Assembly: GCA_018816735.1 (NCBI GenBank)
Contig: JAHIVH010000081.1
Span: forward strand, 62,001-126,000
Direction: 5' to 3'
From: Pseudomonadota bacterium
GTDB lineage: Bacteria > Desulfobacterota > Desulfobacteria > Desulfobacterales > JAHIVH01
DNA: 64,000 bases
Shown: one piece after another, positions 19,483 to 28,650 of the stretch
How the letters are laid out: every line of letters starts with the position of its first letter
Position numbering within the stretch: position 1 is the first letter of the stretch
The notes under the pieces: model-generated
Told to the model about the DNA's origin: nothing
What the model saw: the letters and a program-made list of their open reading frames with translations, nothing else
Databases searched by the model: none
Position numbers and translations under genes: made by a program

Positions 19483-21222
19483 ATGTACGATAAAACAAAT
19501 TTTAATATTGAAGTTAATCAAAAAATGCCCCTTGCGGATGCTATGGTCATGGCGCTCCGGGATTTAGGTGTTGAACATCTTTTTGGTGTGAGTGGCGCGA
19601 ATATCGAAAACCTGCACGACGCGGTATTCAGGTTGGGAGAGGGAAAACTTTCAAATCGTCTTTGCAAATCCGAGATTGGCGCAGCGTTTATGGCTGATGG
19701 ATATAGCCGGTTTAAAGATACGATTGGTGTTTGCTGTTGTACTTCAGGTGGCGGTATGATGAACATGGCTGTAGGCGTGGCAGAGTCCCGTGCATCCGGC
19801 GTTCCATTGTTGGCGATCGTGGGATGCCCTCCATCTTATTTAACCGGACAAGGTGCCTTTCAGGATGCTTCTGGCAATGGCCTGACCGTTGATGCAAAAA
19901 TGTTATGGCAGTCCATTAGTAAATGCGTTATTGAACTTACTGCGGAACATTTTTGGGAACAGCTTTTTCACGCGTTAACAGAAAGTTTCAGCAAGAGACC
20001 CGGCCCATCTTCGCTATTAATTCCCAGAGACATTATCGAACAGCAAGTATCACCCAGGCCTTCCTGGTGGCCATCAAAATTATCAGCGTTTAAAATCGAA
20101 GATGAACTGCCAAAAAAAGAGTTATTATCACTTGTTTCCGCCATCAACGATGCCCGGTCTGCTGTTATATTCGCCGGGCCAGAGGTTGGCAATCAGAACG
20201 AGCTGGTCAAATTTTCAAATTTCACGGGCATCCCTGTGGCGACAACTTTGGGCGCAACAGGTGCATACCCCAATAATCATCCCAACTTTCTGGGAACTGT
20301 GGGTGCGGCAGGCCTCCCATCGGTTCACACTTATTTATCCGGTTGTGATCTTATTATCGTCCTGGGTTGCCAACTGGAAGCGATGATCAGAGCCCCTTTT
20401 GAAACAACCCTATTATCCAAGAACATATATATAATCAATACCTGCACCAGTTCATCTCCAAAACACTTGGATGTAAACACGATCACCGCATGCCCGAATA
20501 GAGTGCTAAAATATCTTAACGGAAACAAAAATCATTTGATTAAAAAACTTAATCCGGAAAAACTTCCTCAACATACCCATTACAAACCGCAAACATATAG
20601 CTATGGAAAGACTCCTGAATTAAATACCGGCGAACAAATATTAAAACAGAGTGAGGCGCTGACAATCCTTCAGTCTTTTATTCCACAAAACGGCAATCTT
20701 TTGTTTGACGCAGGCAATTGCGCTGCAGCTGCTGCACACTACCTGACTATACCTGACGGCACACGGTCACTCGTGGCATTAGGTATGGGAGGAATGGGAT
20801 ATGCGATATGCGCAGCAATCGGAATACAACTGGCAAAGCCCAAAAACCAAACGATGGTTATAAGCGGAGATGGTGCATTCTTAATGACAGGTATGGAAAT
20901 TCATTCCGCCATTGAATGGCGTCTCCCGATTCTTTGGGTGTTTTTTAACAACAGCCAACACGGGATGTGTACATCAAGGCAACGGCATTTTTTTGAAAAT
21001 CGGATTACATGTACCCAGTATGGCGATGTCAATATAGACAGGGTCGTGTCTGGTTTGGACAGTTCAAACACGTTATGGCACGGGCAGGCAAAAGATGCGA
21101 CTGAAATGAAATTTTTACTTGAAGACTACTACGCTAAAGATTCGCGACCGGGCGTACTTGAGTTGAAGATAGGCATTGAAGAAATACCACCATTTTTCCC
21201 TTTAGCTAGGGAGACGTGGTGA
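19483..21222 (+). CDS. Thiamine-diphosphate enzyme, acetolactate-synthase-like
   Basis: Start chosen at 19483 (MYDKTNFN), where GGGGA precedes it by about 8 nt; longer frames run into the KAS III-like gene. The protein has 579 residues with the three ThDP-enzyme domains. The N-terminal Pyr domain has GVSGANIENLHDA and KSEIGAAFMADGYSR with the catalytic Glu. The C-terminal PP domain has GDGAFLMTGMEIHSA followed by FFNNSQHGM, the GDG-N(~26)-NN ThDP/Mg motif. It should decarboxylate a 2-oxo acid and ligate the fragment to an acceptor or form an aldehyde. Next to a KAS III-like gene, acyloin or hydroxyketone synthesis from an acyl-thioester or aldehyde is a reasonable guess. It differs from a normal IlvB because no small subunit is nearby. 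Confidence 0.82.
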   Translation: MYDKTNFNIEVNQKMPLADAMVMALRDLGVEHLFGVSGANIENLHDAVFRLGEGKLSNRLCKSEIGAAFMADGYSRFKDTIGVCCCTSGGGMMNMAVGVAESRASGVPLLAIVGCPPSYLTGQGAFQDASGNGLTVDAKMLWQSISKCVIELTAEHFWEQLFHALTESFSKRPGPSSLLIPRDIIEQQVSPRPSWWPSKLSAFKIEDELPKKELLSLVSAINDARSAVIFAGPEVGNQNELVKFSNFTGIPVATTLGATGAYPNNHPNFLGTVGAAGLPSVHTYLSGCDLIIVLGCQLEAMIRAPFETTLLSKNIYIINTCTSSSPKHLDVNTITACPNRVLKYLNGNKNHLIKKLNPEKLPQHTHYKPQTYSYGKTPELNTGEQILKQSEALTILQSFIPQNGNLLFDAGNCAAAAAHYLTIPDGTRSLVALGMGGMGYAICAAIGIQLAKPKNQTMVISGDGAFLMTGMEIHSAIEWRLPILWVFFNNSQHGMCTSRQRHFFENRITCTQYGDVNIDRVVSGLDSSNTLWHGQAKDATEMKFLLEDYYAKDSRPGVLELKIGIEEIPPFFPLARETW

Positions 21223-21319
21223 TATCTACCCTGACACAGGGGGAAGGGCAAAAGATACCCGTTTAGATTTCTAAATATACCGGTTCTCGGCTGGTTCATA
21301 AATTGGAAGGTCCTACTGC

Positions 21320-23170
21320 TTAAACCCTGAATTGTTCAACATTCTCATAGAGTTTATTGGCGAGCTGTGATAGTCTTGCCGCACCTTGTTCAATCTGACT
21401 CGCACCATTTGCAGTTTCACCTGCTGCCTGACTAAGGCCTGCTATCGTGTTTGAAATTTCAGCGATGCCCTGAGACGATTCTTTTATATTTTCAGATACT
21501 GCGTTTGCCGCATCACTTGCGCTACTGATGTTTTTTGCAATTTCATTGACGGTAATCCCGATTTCATCTACTGCACTGACAATCATCTGGGAGATCATAT
21601 TGACATCTTCAATACTTTTGCCTACTTCAGAAGTGGCACCGATAGCTTCACTCATCGATTTTCTGACAGCTTCAATCTGGCCGCTGATTTCTTTTGTCGC
21701 CTGTCCGGTTTGTTTGGCAAGTTCCTTGACTTCATTTGCTACAACGGCAAACCCTTTCCCGGCGTCTCCTGCTCTTGCTGCCTCAATGGTGGCGTTCAAT
21801 GCAAGAAGGTTTGTCTGGTCTGCAATATCATTGATAATACTAACAACGTTTTCGATATTCTTAAAGGCTTGTGCCAGTAGGGCAATCGATTCTGTTGTGG
21901 TTCGGGCCTTGTCATTTGCCCTTTCGGAAATATCAGATTCATTTTGACAATTTTTGGCGATTTCATTGATGGTCGCTGTCATTTCTTCAATAGAAGCGGC
22001 TACATTCCCAATGGCCATCGACATGTGATCTGAAGAAGTGGCAATATGGTTCATATTGACTGAAGATTGCTCTGCAGATGCTGCAATGGCATTTGATTGT
22101 GCACTCATTTCTTCTGTTGTCGCTGAAAGTTCTGTTGCAGTGGATGAAAGCTCCTCTGAGGCATTCAATAGAATATCAACATTATTCTTATCCTGTTTAA
22201 TGATATGTGAAATTCTGCCGATAAATGTGTTAAACCATGCTGAAAGCTCATCCATTTCAGTTCGAATAACACTTTGCATGACGAGACATTCATTGCAGCT
22301 TTTTAGTTTTCCGGATAAAATGGTCGGACAATGGATTTCGCCGGGTGCGTTTGATCCCACTGTATCCCAGCAGGATGATTCTTTGCCGAATTCCGGACAG
22401 TCCTTATGGCCACATTTTTTGGCAGCACTGCAGTTGATTTTTCCCATAGGGAGACGCTTTGTCAGGTCACTTTCCCCTTGCGCGATTTCCTTCAGAAGAA
22501 GGTTGACTGCTTTGATAGACCGGGTGATGGAGCCGGACAGCAGCAGGATCATCACGATAATTGCAATCGTAAAAAGGATAACCCAGAAAATCGCTGAGCT
22601 GTAGATCATTTTTGTTTTTTGTCTTGCCTGTTGTTCGGTTTCCGTGTATTTTTCGTCTGCTATCTGCCTGATTTCTGCCAACATTTTTTGTACATCGGCC
22701 AAATATTTTTTTGTTTTATTTTCAAAATGGCTGACAGCAACTTCATAATTGTTTTCTCCTTTTGCCAATGTATCTTCAAGAATAATTGCGGATTCATGAA
22801 GATCTCTATGCGGTGCTTCGATTTTTTCCGTTAATTCCTTTAACGCCGGAAGCAACAGAACCGCTTCGTTTTTGCCGGTGCCATAATACCATTTGCCAAA
22901 TCCGCATAGATGAAAATTTTTTTCCACATCCAAATGTTTCAAGTCGGGGTTTGAAAGAAATTCAGCCACATGCTGCGCCCATTTAAGATGATCAATTTCC
23001 AGTTGCATCATTTCTCTGGAAAGCAGATTTAACTGGTCTTTTGTTTGATAATGTTTGTTGATTTGCGATATATCCCTGATAAGAATCGTTCCCAGGAACA
23101 AGAACATGGCAGAGGTCGTACATGCAATAACAATTAATTTTGTCTGAATTTTAATATTTGCAATTCCCAT
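21320..23170 (-). CDS. Methyl-accepting chemotaxis protein with extracytoplasmic CZB-like sensor
   Basis: The protein has 616 residues. An N-terminal membrane helix and one near residues 190-215 bracket an outside domain carrying [24 protein letters not shown] and [10 protein letters not shown]. This His, CxFGxW, HxxxH arrangement is that of CZB zinc-binding domains, which are normally cytoplasmic. After the second helix and HAMP-like region comes an unusual Cys-rich insert (eight Cys between INCSAAKK and NECLVMQ). The C-terminal signalling domain has the conserved hairpin tip ([20 protein letters not shown]). It should signal to CheA in response to a metal or redox cue. No che genes are adjacent, and the Shine-Dalgarno is weak. 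Confidence 0.9.
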   Translation of the reverse strand: MGIANIKIQTKLIVIACTTSAMFLFLGTILIRDISQINKHYQTKDQLNLLSREMMQLEIDHLKWAQHVAEFLSNPDLKHLDVEKNFHLCGFGKWYYGTGKNEAVLLLPALKELTEKIEAPHRDLHESAIILEDTLAKGENNYEVAVSHFENKTKKYLADVQKMLAEIRQIADEKYTETEQQARQKTKMIYSSAIFWVILFTIAIIVMILLLSGSITRSIKAVNLLLKEIAQGESDLTKRLPMGKINCSAAKKCGHKDCPEFGKESSCWDTVGSNAPGEIHCPTILSGKLKSCNECLVMQSVIRTEMDELSAWFNTFIGRISHIIKQDKNNVDILLNASEELSSTATELSATTEEMSAQSNAIAASAEQSSVNMNHIATSSDHMSMAIGNVAASIEEMTATINEIAKNCQNESDISERANDKARTTTESIALLAQAFKNIENVVSIINDIADQTNLLALNATIEAARAGDAGKGFAVVANEVKELAKQTGQATKEISGQIEAVRKSMSEAIGATSEVGKSIEDVNMISQMIVSAVDEIGITVNEIAKNISSASDAANAVSENIKESSQGIAEISNTIAGLSQAAGETANGASQIEQGAARLSQLANKLYENVEQFRV

Positions 23171-23226
23171 GGGGTGACTTTCTTGGCATTTGTGAACCTG
23201 TGTCTGCTATATACTGATTGTGAAGG

Positions 23227-23258
23227 CTTAACCCGGCTAATCAATTAGCCGGGTTAAG
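23227..23258 (-). terminator. Perfect 15-bp hairpin downstream of acsA
   Basis: Arms CTTAACCCGGCTAAT and ATTAGCCGGGTTAAG flank a 2-nt loop, 31 bp beyond the stop of the acetyl-CoA synthetase gene on the minus strand. There is no long U-tract, so termination may be partial. Confidence 0.55.
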
Positions 23259-23288
23259 CATGTAAAATATATTGTTTCGTTTAATAAT

Positions 23289-25259
23289 TCAATTTTTATT
23301 TTTGAGTTTTTTATGCTGATCGATGATCTGGTCTACCACTTTGGGATCGGCAAGCGTCGATGTGTCTCCCAGACTGTCAAATTCATCAGTGGCGATTTTT
23401 CTTAAAATTCGGCGCATGATTTTGCCGGAACGTGTTTTGGGAAGAGAAGAAGAAAAATTGATAATATCAGGCACTGCGATTGCTCCGATTTCTTTCCGGA
23501 CGTGTTGCTTGAGTGCTTTCAGTAATTCATCAGTTGCCGCCACATTAACATTCAGGGTGACATAAGCATAGATTCCCTGTCCTTTGATGTTATGCGGATA
23601 GCCGATAACCGCTGCTTCCGCCACATCCATATGGCTGACAAGCGCACTTTCCACTTCTGCGGTGCCCATGCGGTGGCCGGAGACATTGATGACATCATCC
23701 ACACGGCCTGTGATCCAGTAATAACCATCTTCATCACGCCTGCACCCATCACCCGAGAAGTAATATCCGTCGTACATGATGAAATAGGTTTGTTCGAATC
23801 TCCGGTGGTCGCCATAAACGGTTCTCATCTGGCCGGGCCAGGGTTCTTTAATGGCAAGAATGCCTTTTGCCGGGCCGTCCTGAACCTTCCCTTCTTCATT
23901 GAGAACAACCGGAATGACTGAGAAAAAGGGCAGGGAAGCAGAGCCGGGTTTCTGGTCAATAGCGTAAGGTAGTGGTGTGATCAATACCCCGCCTGTTTCC
24001 GTTTGCCACCAGGTATCGACAATCGGGCATTTTTCCTTTCCGACATGGGTAAAATACCATTTCCATGCTTCAGGATTTATCGGTTCACCGACAGAACCAA
24101 GCAATCTCAAGCTTGACAGATCATACGTGTTGACCCACGATTCGCCCTGGGCCATCAGTGCTCGTATGGCCGTAGGGGCAGTATAAAACTGGTTGACCCT
24201 CCATTTGTCGACAACAGCCCAGAATCGTCCCGGATCAGGATACGTGGGAATGCCTTCAAACATGATGCTCGTTGCTCCCTGGGACAGCGGACCGTATACA
24301 ATATAGCTGTGGCCGGTCACCCAACCGATATCGGCGGTGCACCAGTAGATATCACCCTCATGATAATCAAAAATATACCGGAAGGTAATACCGGTATAGA
24401 CCATGTACCCGCCAACCGTGTGCTGGACACCTTTGGGTTTGCCTGTTGAGCCGGACGTGTATAGAATAAAAAGGGGATCTTCAGCATCCATCCATTCTAC
24501 CGGACAATCCGGGCTGGCATTCGCCATGGCATCATGCCACCAGAAATCCCTTTCTTTTTCCATGGTAACCGGTGTCCCGGTTCGTTTGACAACAAAACAG
24601 CTTTGCACATTATGCCCGTTCCCTTTACAGATCGACATGGCTGTGTCTGCATTTTCTTTAAGAGGGATTGCTTTCTCACCGCGCATGACACCATCTGTGG
24701 TGATGAGAATTTTGCATTGACTGTCAAGGATTCTGTCTGCAAGCGCTTCTGCAGAAAAACCGCCAAAAACGATCGAATGAATGGCCCCAATTCGGGCTGA
24801 TGCCATCATGGAAATGGCAAGTTCCGGGACCATGGGCATATATATGGAAATGCGATCTCCTTTTTTGACACCCTGCTTTTTGAGAATATTCGCGAATTTG
24901 CAGACCATTTCATGAAGTTCACGGTAAGTGATTTTTTTATCTTCAGACGGATCGTTGCCTTCCCAGATGAGGGCTGTCTGATCGCCGCGTGTTTCAAGAT
25001 GCCGGTCAAGGCAATTATAGGTGATGTTGGTCTTTCCGCCTTCAAACCACTTTATATATACAGGGCCTTTTGAGAGGGTATAATTATAGTCTCTAACTTT
25101 TTCCCATTTTTTTTCCCAGTAGAACTGATCCGCCATTTCTGCCCAGAATGTTTCAGGGTCATTGACAGACCTATCATACATGGCTTGATATTCATCCATG
25201 CTTTTCATCCAGGCATTTTTTCGAAATTCATCCGGAGCACGAAACTTAAATTCAGTCAT
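23289..25259 (-). CDS. acsA: AMP-forming acetyl-CoA synthetase
   Basis: At 656 residues this is the standard Acs length. The adenylate-forming signature [13 protein letters not shown], the WWQTETGG motif and the C-terminal [15 protein letters not shown] are all present; the last holds the Lys that Pat-type acetyltransferases modify and CobB-type deacetylases restore. It activates acetate with ATP to acetyl-AMP and then acetyl-CoA. AAAGGAT precedes the ATG. The two GNAT-fused acyl-CoA enzymes elsewhere in the window are possible regulators of this Lys (inference). The gene appears monocistronic, with its own promoter and a downstream hairpin. Confidence 0.96.
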   Translation of the reverse strand: MTEFKFRAPDEFRKNAWMKSMDEYQAMYDRSVNDPETFWAEMADQFYWEKKWEKVRDYNYTLSKGPVYIKWFEGGKTNITYNCLDRHLETRGDQTALIWEGNDPSEDKKITYRELHEMVCKFANILKKQGVKKGDRISIYMPMVPELAISMMASARIGAIHSIVFGGFSAEALADRILDSQCKILITTDGVMRGEKAIPLKENADTAMSICKGNGHNVQSCFVVKRTGTPVTMEKERDFWWHDAMANASPDCPVEWMDAEDPLFILYTSGSTGKPKGVQHTVGGYMVYTGITFRYIFDYHEGDIYWCTADIGWVTGHSYIVYGPLSQGATSIMFEGIPTYPDPGRFWAVVDKWRVNQFYTAPTAIRALMAQGESWVNTYDLSSLRLLGSVGEPINPEAWKWYFTHVGKEKCPIVDTWWQTETGGVLITPLPYAIDQKPGSASLPFFSVIPVVLNEEGKVQDGPAKGILAIKEPWPGQMRTVYGDHRRFEQTYFIMYDGYYFSGDGCRRDEDGYYWITGRVDDVINVSGHRMGTAEVESALVSHMDVAEAAVIGYPHNIKGQGIYAYVTLNVNVAATDELLKALKQHVRKEIGAIAVPDIINFSSSLPKTRSGKIMRRILRKIATDEFDSLGDTSTLADPKVVDQIIDQHKKLKNKN

Positions 25260-25311
25260 GTGGTATCCTTTCAGTATTTTAGGGGTTAATGATAGTAGTC
25301 AGACAGTAATC

Positions 25312-25338
25312 ATTATCGTAAATAGGCCATAGTGTCAA
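25312..25338 (-). promoter_or_regulatory. Likely sigma70 promoter of acsA
   Basis: On the minus strand TTGACA (25338-25333) and GATAAT (25317-25312) are spaced 15 bp, with the start codon about 50 bp further. The spacer is short but both boxes are close to consensus. Confidence 0.45.
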
Positions 25339-25430
25339 GCGCGGCCAAGAGGTAATAGCGCAGGATAAATGGTTAATGATAAAAGGTTGATTGGTTAAAT
25401 GAGTGAATGGTTAAAAGACAAGCAGGCAAG

Positions 25431-25475
25431 GGGGAAGTCTCTTGATGAATTGAGACAATCAAAGAGAGCTTCCCC
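25431..25475 (-). terminator. Imperfect hairpin after the flavoprotein gene
   Basis: Arms GGGGAAGTCTCTT (25431-25443) and AAGAGAGCTTCCCC (25462-25475) pair with one bulge around an 18-nt loop. It sits about 40 bp beyond the stop of the 25513-27396 gene and may end the Rieske/cytochrome operon. Below it, 25360-25425 holds loosely repeated GGTTAAT-like words. Confidence 0.4.
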
Positions 25476-25512
25476 TGAAGGTGAAGATATATTATAACGG
25501 TGATAAAAAAAA

Positions 25513-27396
25513 TCATGGATAGATGCTAAAGACAACCCGGCATAAATCCAACAACTTGTTGGGTGAACCGCTTTGAAGGATTTTGATTTTTCCTTTTTTG
25601 AGGCCGGCTTTTTCAACAAGTATATTCGTGACCATTTTGGCTGATACATTGGTTTTTTCCATGTATACACTCAAATGATCGGTTTTAACCCAGTCACCGA
25701 TGAAAAACAGATTGTCAACCGGTGATTGAATGGGGGGTCTTATGGCTTCATATCCAACGAGTTGAGGCGAATAGGTATCCCATCTGTTGACATAATAGTC
25801 TGTCGGATCCGGAAGATCAGGCATGACGATTTTCAATTCTTCATGAACCAGTCTCGCGATCATGTCATCACTCATGTTTTCCACTCTTTTGGTATCCGCA
25901 ATCTGGGTTTCGATAACGGCGATTTTATCGTTTACATAGTCTTGCTGATAGTCGGGGACAACGACCTGACTGCAGGCTTTTTTGCCGTTTAGAATGCCAT
26001 CATGCGCCCAGTTCAGAGTGACGCCGAGAAGCTTGAAACCTGAAGGCATGAAGTCCATAAAACCGGGAAACCGTTTCTCCCAGGACGTGCATTTCGAATA
26101 CCAGAGGTTGACGGGAAATACACTTGTCTTTTCCAGTTTCATGATGTTGTCAAAATAAGAAGACCCGGTGAGATTGGATTTGGCGATCACCTGTTTCGCT
26201 CCGGGGCTGTCCATGGCAACCACATAGTAATCTGCAGTGTACTCTTTGGGCGGACCTGAAGTGAGCGCAAATATCTGGCTTGAAGGGGCGCCACAAACCG
26301 GGCATCGGTTTGGTTTTGACGGTGCACTGAATACAGAACCGCATATTCTGCATTTCCACATTTTACTACCGTCAACACTGCCCTCATCTCCTGCAAGCAC
26401 GCTCTTGATTTTCCCGTTGACATGATTGACCCGAATGACCGGTGTGTTGTAGATGATTTTCCCGCCTCTGGACTTGATATATTGCTCGATAGGCGCAACA
26501 TAGGTTTCACCGGGAGGATGCATAAAAATATCGATGCACATATCATCATAAGAACCACCCGCAAGGTTTAGCAGCATGAGTGTGTATAGTGCGGAAGTAT
26601 TGTCTATATGATCAAACATGGCCATCTCGGACAATGGACCGAAGAGCCGATAAATCAGCTTATCCGGCATGCCTATGGATCTGGCCCACTCAGGGAAGGA
26701 AATGCTGTCCAGATACATTCGCTGGTTGACATCATCGAAATCAAAGGACATCATTTTTAAAAGATATTTTCCGATACGTTCCTCTTCAGCTGAAAATCTG
26801 GACAAATCATTCAGAAGATTGTAGCATCGCTGTATTTCTCCAAACATGCCGGGCAGGTTAGGCGGAGGAAACCCTATGGTGTTTTCCTGGCCGTCCTTGT
26901 TCAGGAAATTGTACATGGTCGTGTCTTCCCGTGGAATTTTATACAACCTGTATCCATGTCTTCCCATAAATTCTCTCAGGTTATTGTAAAATCCCCACAC
27001 CGCATGTGCGCCATGGTCTCTTGGATATCCCTTGAAATCCGGGTCGTTTTCCGGGGGGACGCCAAATGAGGGATCTCTCCAGCTTTTCAATTTGCCGCCC
27101 AGCATGTTTGATTTTTCAATCACTGTGACATCAAACCCCCTGTCCAAAAGCTCACAGGCCGCATGCATGCCTCCGAAACCACCGCCCAGAATCAATACGG
27201 ATTTTCCGTTTGGCGGAAGATTGACCTTGTTTTCAGGAATATCCGGATACTCCTCATCGAGCACGCTCTTGCCTGAACACCCAGGAAGTGCCATGCTTGC
27301 CGCACCTGCTGCCGCTGCTGCCGCGTTTGTTTTGATAAATTGACGCCGTGACAGTGACGTTTCAGAGTTGGGTGATTTTTTAATATCTTCAGGCAT
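25513..27396 (-). CDS. Tat-exported FAD oxidoreductase with inserted rubredoxin-like domain
   Basis: The protein has 627 residues. The N-terminus SLSRRQFIKTN plus an Ala-rich helix is a Tat signal; it ends MALPGCSG, which could also be a lipobox. A Rossmann FAD motif follows (VLILGGGFGGMHAACELL, then VIEKSNMLGGKLKSW) in a phytoene-desaturase/amine-oxidase-like fold. Near residues 345-380 a rubredoxin-like unit is inserted (WKCRICGSVF and NRCPVCGAPSSQIF). The end has NLFFIGDWVKTDH. It is the last gene of the Rieske/cytochrome operon, with AAGGAGGT before its ATG. It should exchange electrons between FAD and the periplasmic cytochrome via the inserted FeS4-like centre; the oxidised or reduced substrate is unknown. 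Confidence 0.82.
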   Translation of the reverse strand: MPEDIKKSPNSETSLSRRQFIKTNAAAAAAGAASMALPGCSGKSVLDEEYPDIPENKVNLPPNGKSVLILGGGFGGMHAACELLDRGFDVTVIEKSNMLGGKLKSWRDPSFGVPPENDPDFKGYPRDHGAHAVWGFYNNLREFMGRHGYRLYKIPREDTTMYNFLNKDGQENTIGFPPPNLPGMFGEIQRCYNLLNDLSRFSAEEERIGKYLLKMMSFDFDDVNQRMYLDSISFPEWARSIGMPDKLIYRLFGPLSEMAMFDHIDNTSALYTLMLLNLAGGSYDDMCIDIFMHPPGETYVAPIEQYIKSRGGKIIYNTPVIRVNHVNGKIKSVLAGDEGSVDGSKMWKCRICGSVFSAPSKPNRCPVCGAPSSQIFALTSGPPKEYTADYYVVAMDSPGAKQVIAKSNLTGSSYFDNIMKLEKTSVFPVNLWYSKCTSWEKRFPGFMDFMPSGFKLLGVTLNWAHDGILNGKKACSQVVVPDYQQDYVNDKIAVIETQIADTKRVENMSDDMIARLVHEELKIVMPDLPDPTDYYVNRWDTYSPQLVGYEAIRPPIQSPVDNLFFIGDWVKTDHLSVYMEKTNVSAKMVTNILVEKAGLKKGKIKILQSGSPNKLLDLCRVVFSIYP

Positions 27397-27446
27397 ATGT
27401 TATACCTCCTTGAAAGAAGATGGTGTTTTAGGTGAAACAGTATCCG

Positions 27447-27776
27447 TTATTCATTAACAAAAAGCTTGACAGACAGATCTTCAATCTGTTTTTGAATCTG
27501 ATCCACAAGCGTCTGTACTTCGGGCGATTCACTGGTTTCCTTTATCTGGGCCAACGTCACGCTGACATGTTTAAGATCATAGATCGTCCGGGTGTTTTCA
27601 TAGTTGCCTGACCGTTTGATTTGAGGGACCACTCTGTCTGTAATCATCCGGTTAATGGATGTGATCGCCGCATTTTCTGTTGAATACCTTTCCTGAATTG
27701 AAAGAAAAAGTGCTGCGATTGAAAAAATAAAAGCCAGGATAACGATCTTTGATTTCTTTTGATTTTCTTCAGACAT
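27447..27776 (-). CDS. Small single-span membrane protein of the Rieske/cytochrome operon
   Basis: Start chosen at 27776 (MSEENQKK) because GGAGAA lies just upstream; a longer frame starting inside the cytochrome gene is not needed. The 109-residue product has one hydrophobic helix near the N-terminus (IVILAFIFSIAALFLSI) and a polar, probably coiled-coil remainder facing the periplasm. I do not recognise the family. Its place between the multihaem cytochrome and the flavoprotein suggests an assembly or anchoring role in the same complex. Confidence 0.65.
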   Translation of the reverse strand: MSEENQKKSKIVILAFIFSIAALFLSIQERYSTENAAITSINRMITDRVVPQIKRSGNYENTRTIYDLKHVSVTLAQIKETSESPEVQTLVDQIQKQIEDLSVKLFVNE

Positions 27777-27831
27777 TTTTTTCTCCTTTTTTATTGACAT
27801 GGATTGAACACGATACGCCATTGTTGTTTCA

Positions 27832-28650
27832 TTATTTGATTTCACGATTGCTTCCTGAAAAAGGTAGAACAATCATCTGGTAGTATTTAATCAGGATAAG
27901 GCACAGCAAAAGAAAAAGGAGGATCATCATACCCTGAAACAGCCATTTCCCGGGTGCTGTGCCTGACATCTTGTTTTCGATATCCATGAGGGATGCCATC
28001 AGATCATTATTGAGATAATTTAACAATTCTTCAGACATTAACGAATGAAATGAAATTGCAAGATTGGTCCTTGCGTTTGAAAGATCCCGGATGGGAACGG
28101 TTACAGGGAAGTGCTCCTCTGAACGGACGGCAATTGTTTCTTCTATCAATTTAATCTTTGACTGAATTCTATGCACAACACTTTCCAGTGGAATAACTTT
28201 CTCAAATGAATGGCATGTCGCGCAATTCTTTTGATTGATAACAGACAGGTCTGCCTTACCGGTATTGTGATAGCCATGACAGGTGACACAGGTTGCCTCG
28301 CAAATTTTTTTAGTTTTATGGATAAATTTTTTACGGCTTTTCATGTTTTTATATTCGTTGATATGACATTTGCCGCACATATCATTGATTTCCTGACCGT
28401 CAGGAAGGCCCATATGTCCCTTTTTGAAATCCATGGCAAGAAATTTGTTGCCCCCATGACAGTCTGCACATCCGGTATCTGGTCCGAAGTGAACGCTTTT
28501 CTTCCAGTTGACGGCAGAAATACCTTTTCCAGGGGCCTCACAGGTCAGATGGCAGCGTACACAATTGTCCTGCAGCAGAAAAAGTGAATCAGACGCCTGT
28601 GTATGGTCGGCAAAACAAAATAGAATTGATATAAGCACGACGCGTTTCAT
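27832..28650 (-). CDS. Five-haem c-type cytochrome with C-terminal membrane anchor
   Basis: The protein has 272 residues. An N-terminal signal peptide (MKRVVLISILFCFADHTQAS) is followed by five CxxCH haem sites: CVRCH, CADCH, CGKCH, CVTCH and CATCH. A helix near residues 235-257 (WLFQGMMILLFLLLCLILI) anchors it to the membrane, leaving the haems in the periplasm. The ATG directly follows the stop of the cytochrome b gene (TAA-ATG), so production is coupled. It should accept electrons from the Rieske protein in place of cytochrome c1/f and pass them to the flavoprotein or other periplasmic carriers. Confidence 0.9.
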   Translation of the reverse strand: MKRVVLISILFCFADHTQASDSLFLLQDNCVRCHLTCEAPGKGISAVNWKKSVHFGPDTGCADCHGGNKFLAMDFKKGHMGLPDGQEINDMCGKCHINEYKNMKSRKKFIHKTKKICEATCVTCHGYHNTGKADLSVINQKNCATCHSFEKVIPLESVVHRIQSKIKLIEETIAVRSEEHFPVTVPIRDLSNARTNLAISFHSLMSEELLNYLNNDLMASLMDIENKMSGTAPGKWLFQGMMILLFLLLCLILIKYYQMIVLPFSGSNREIK

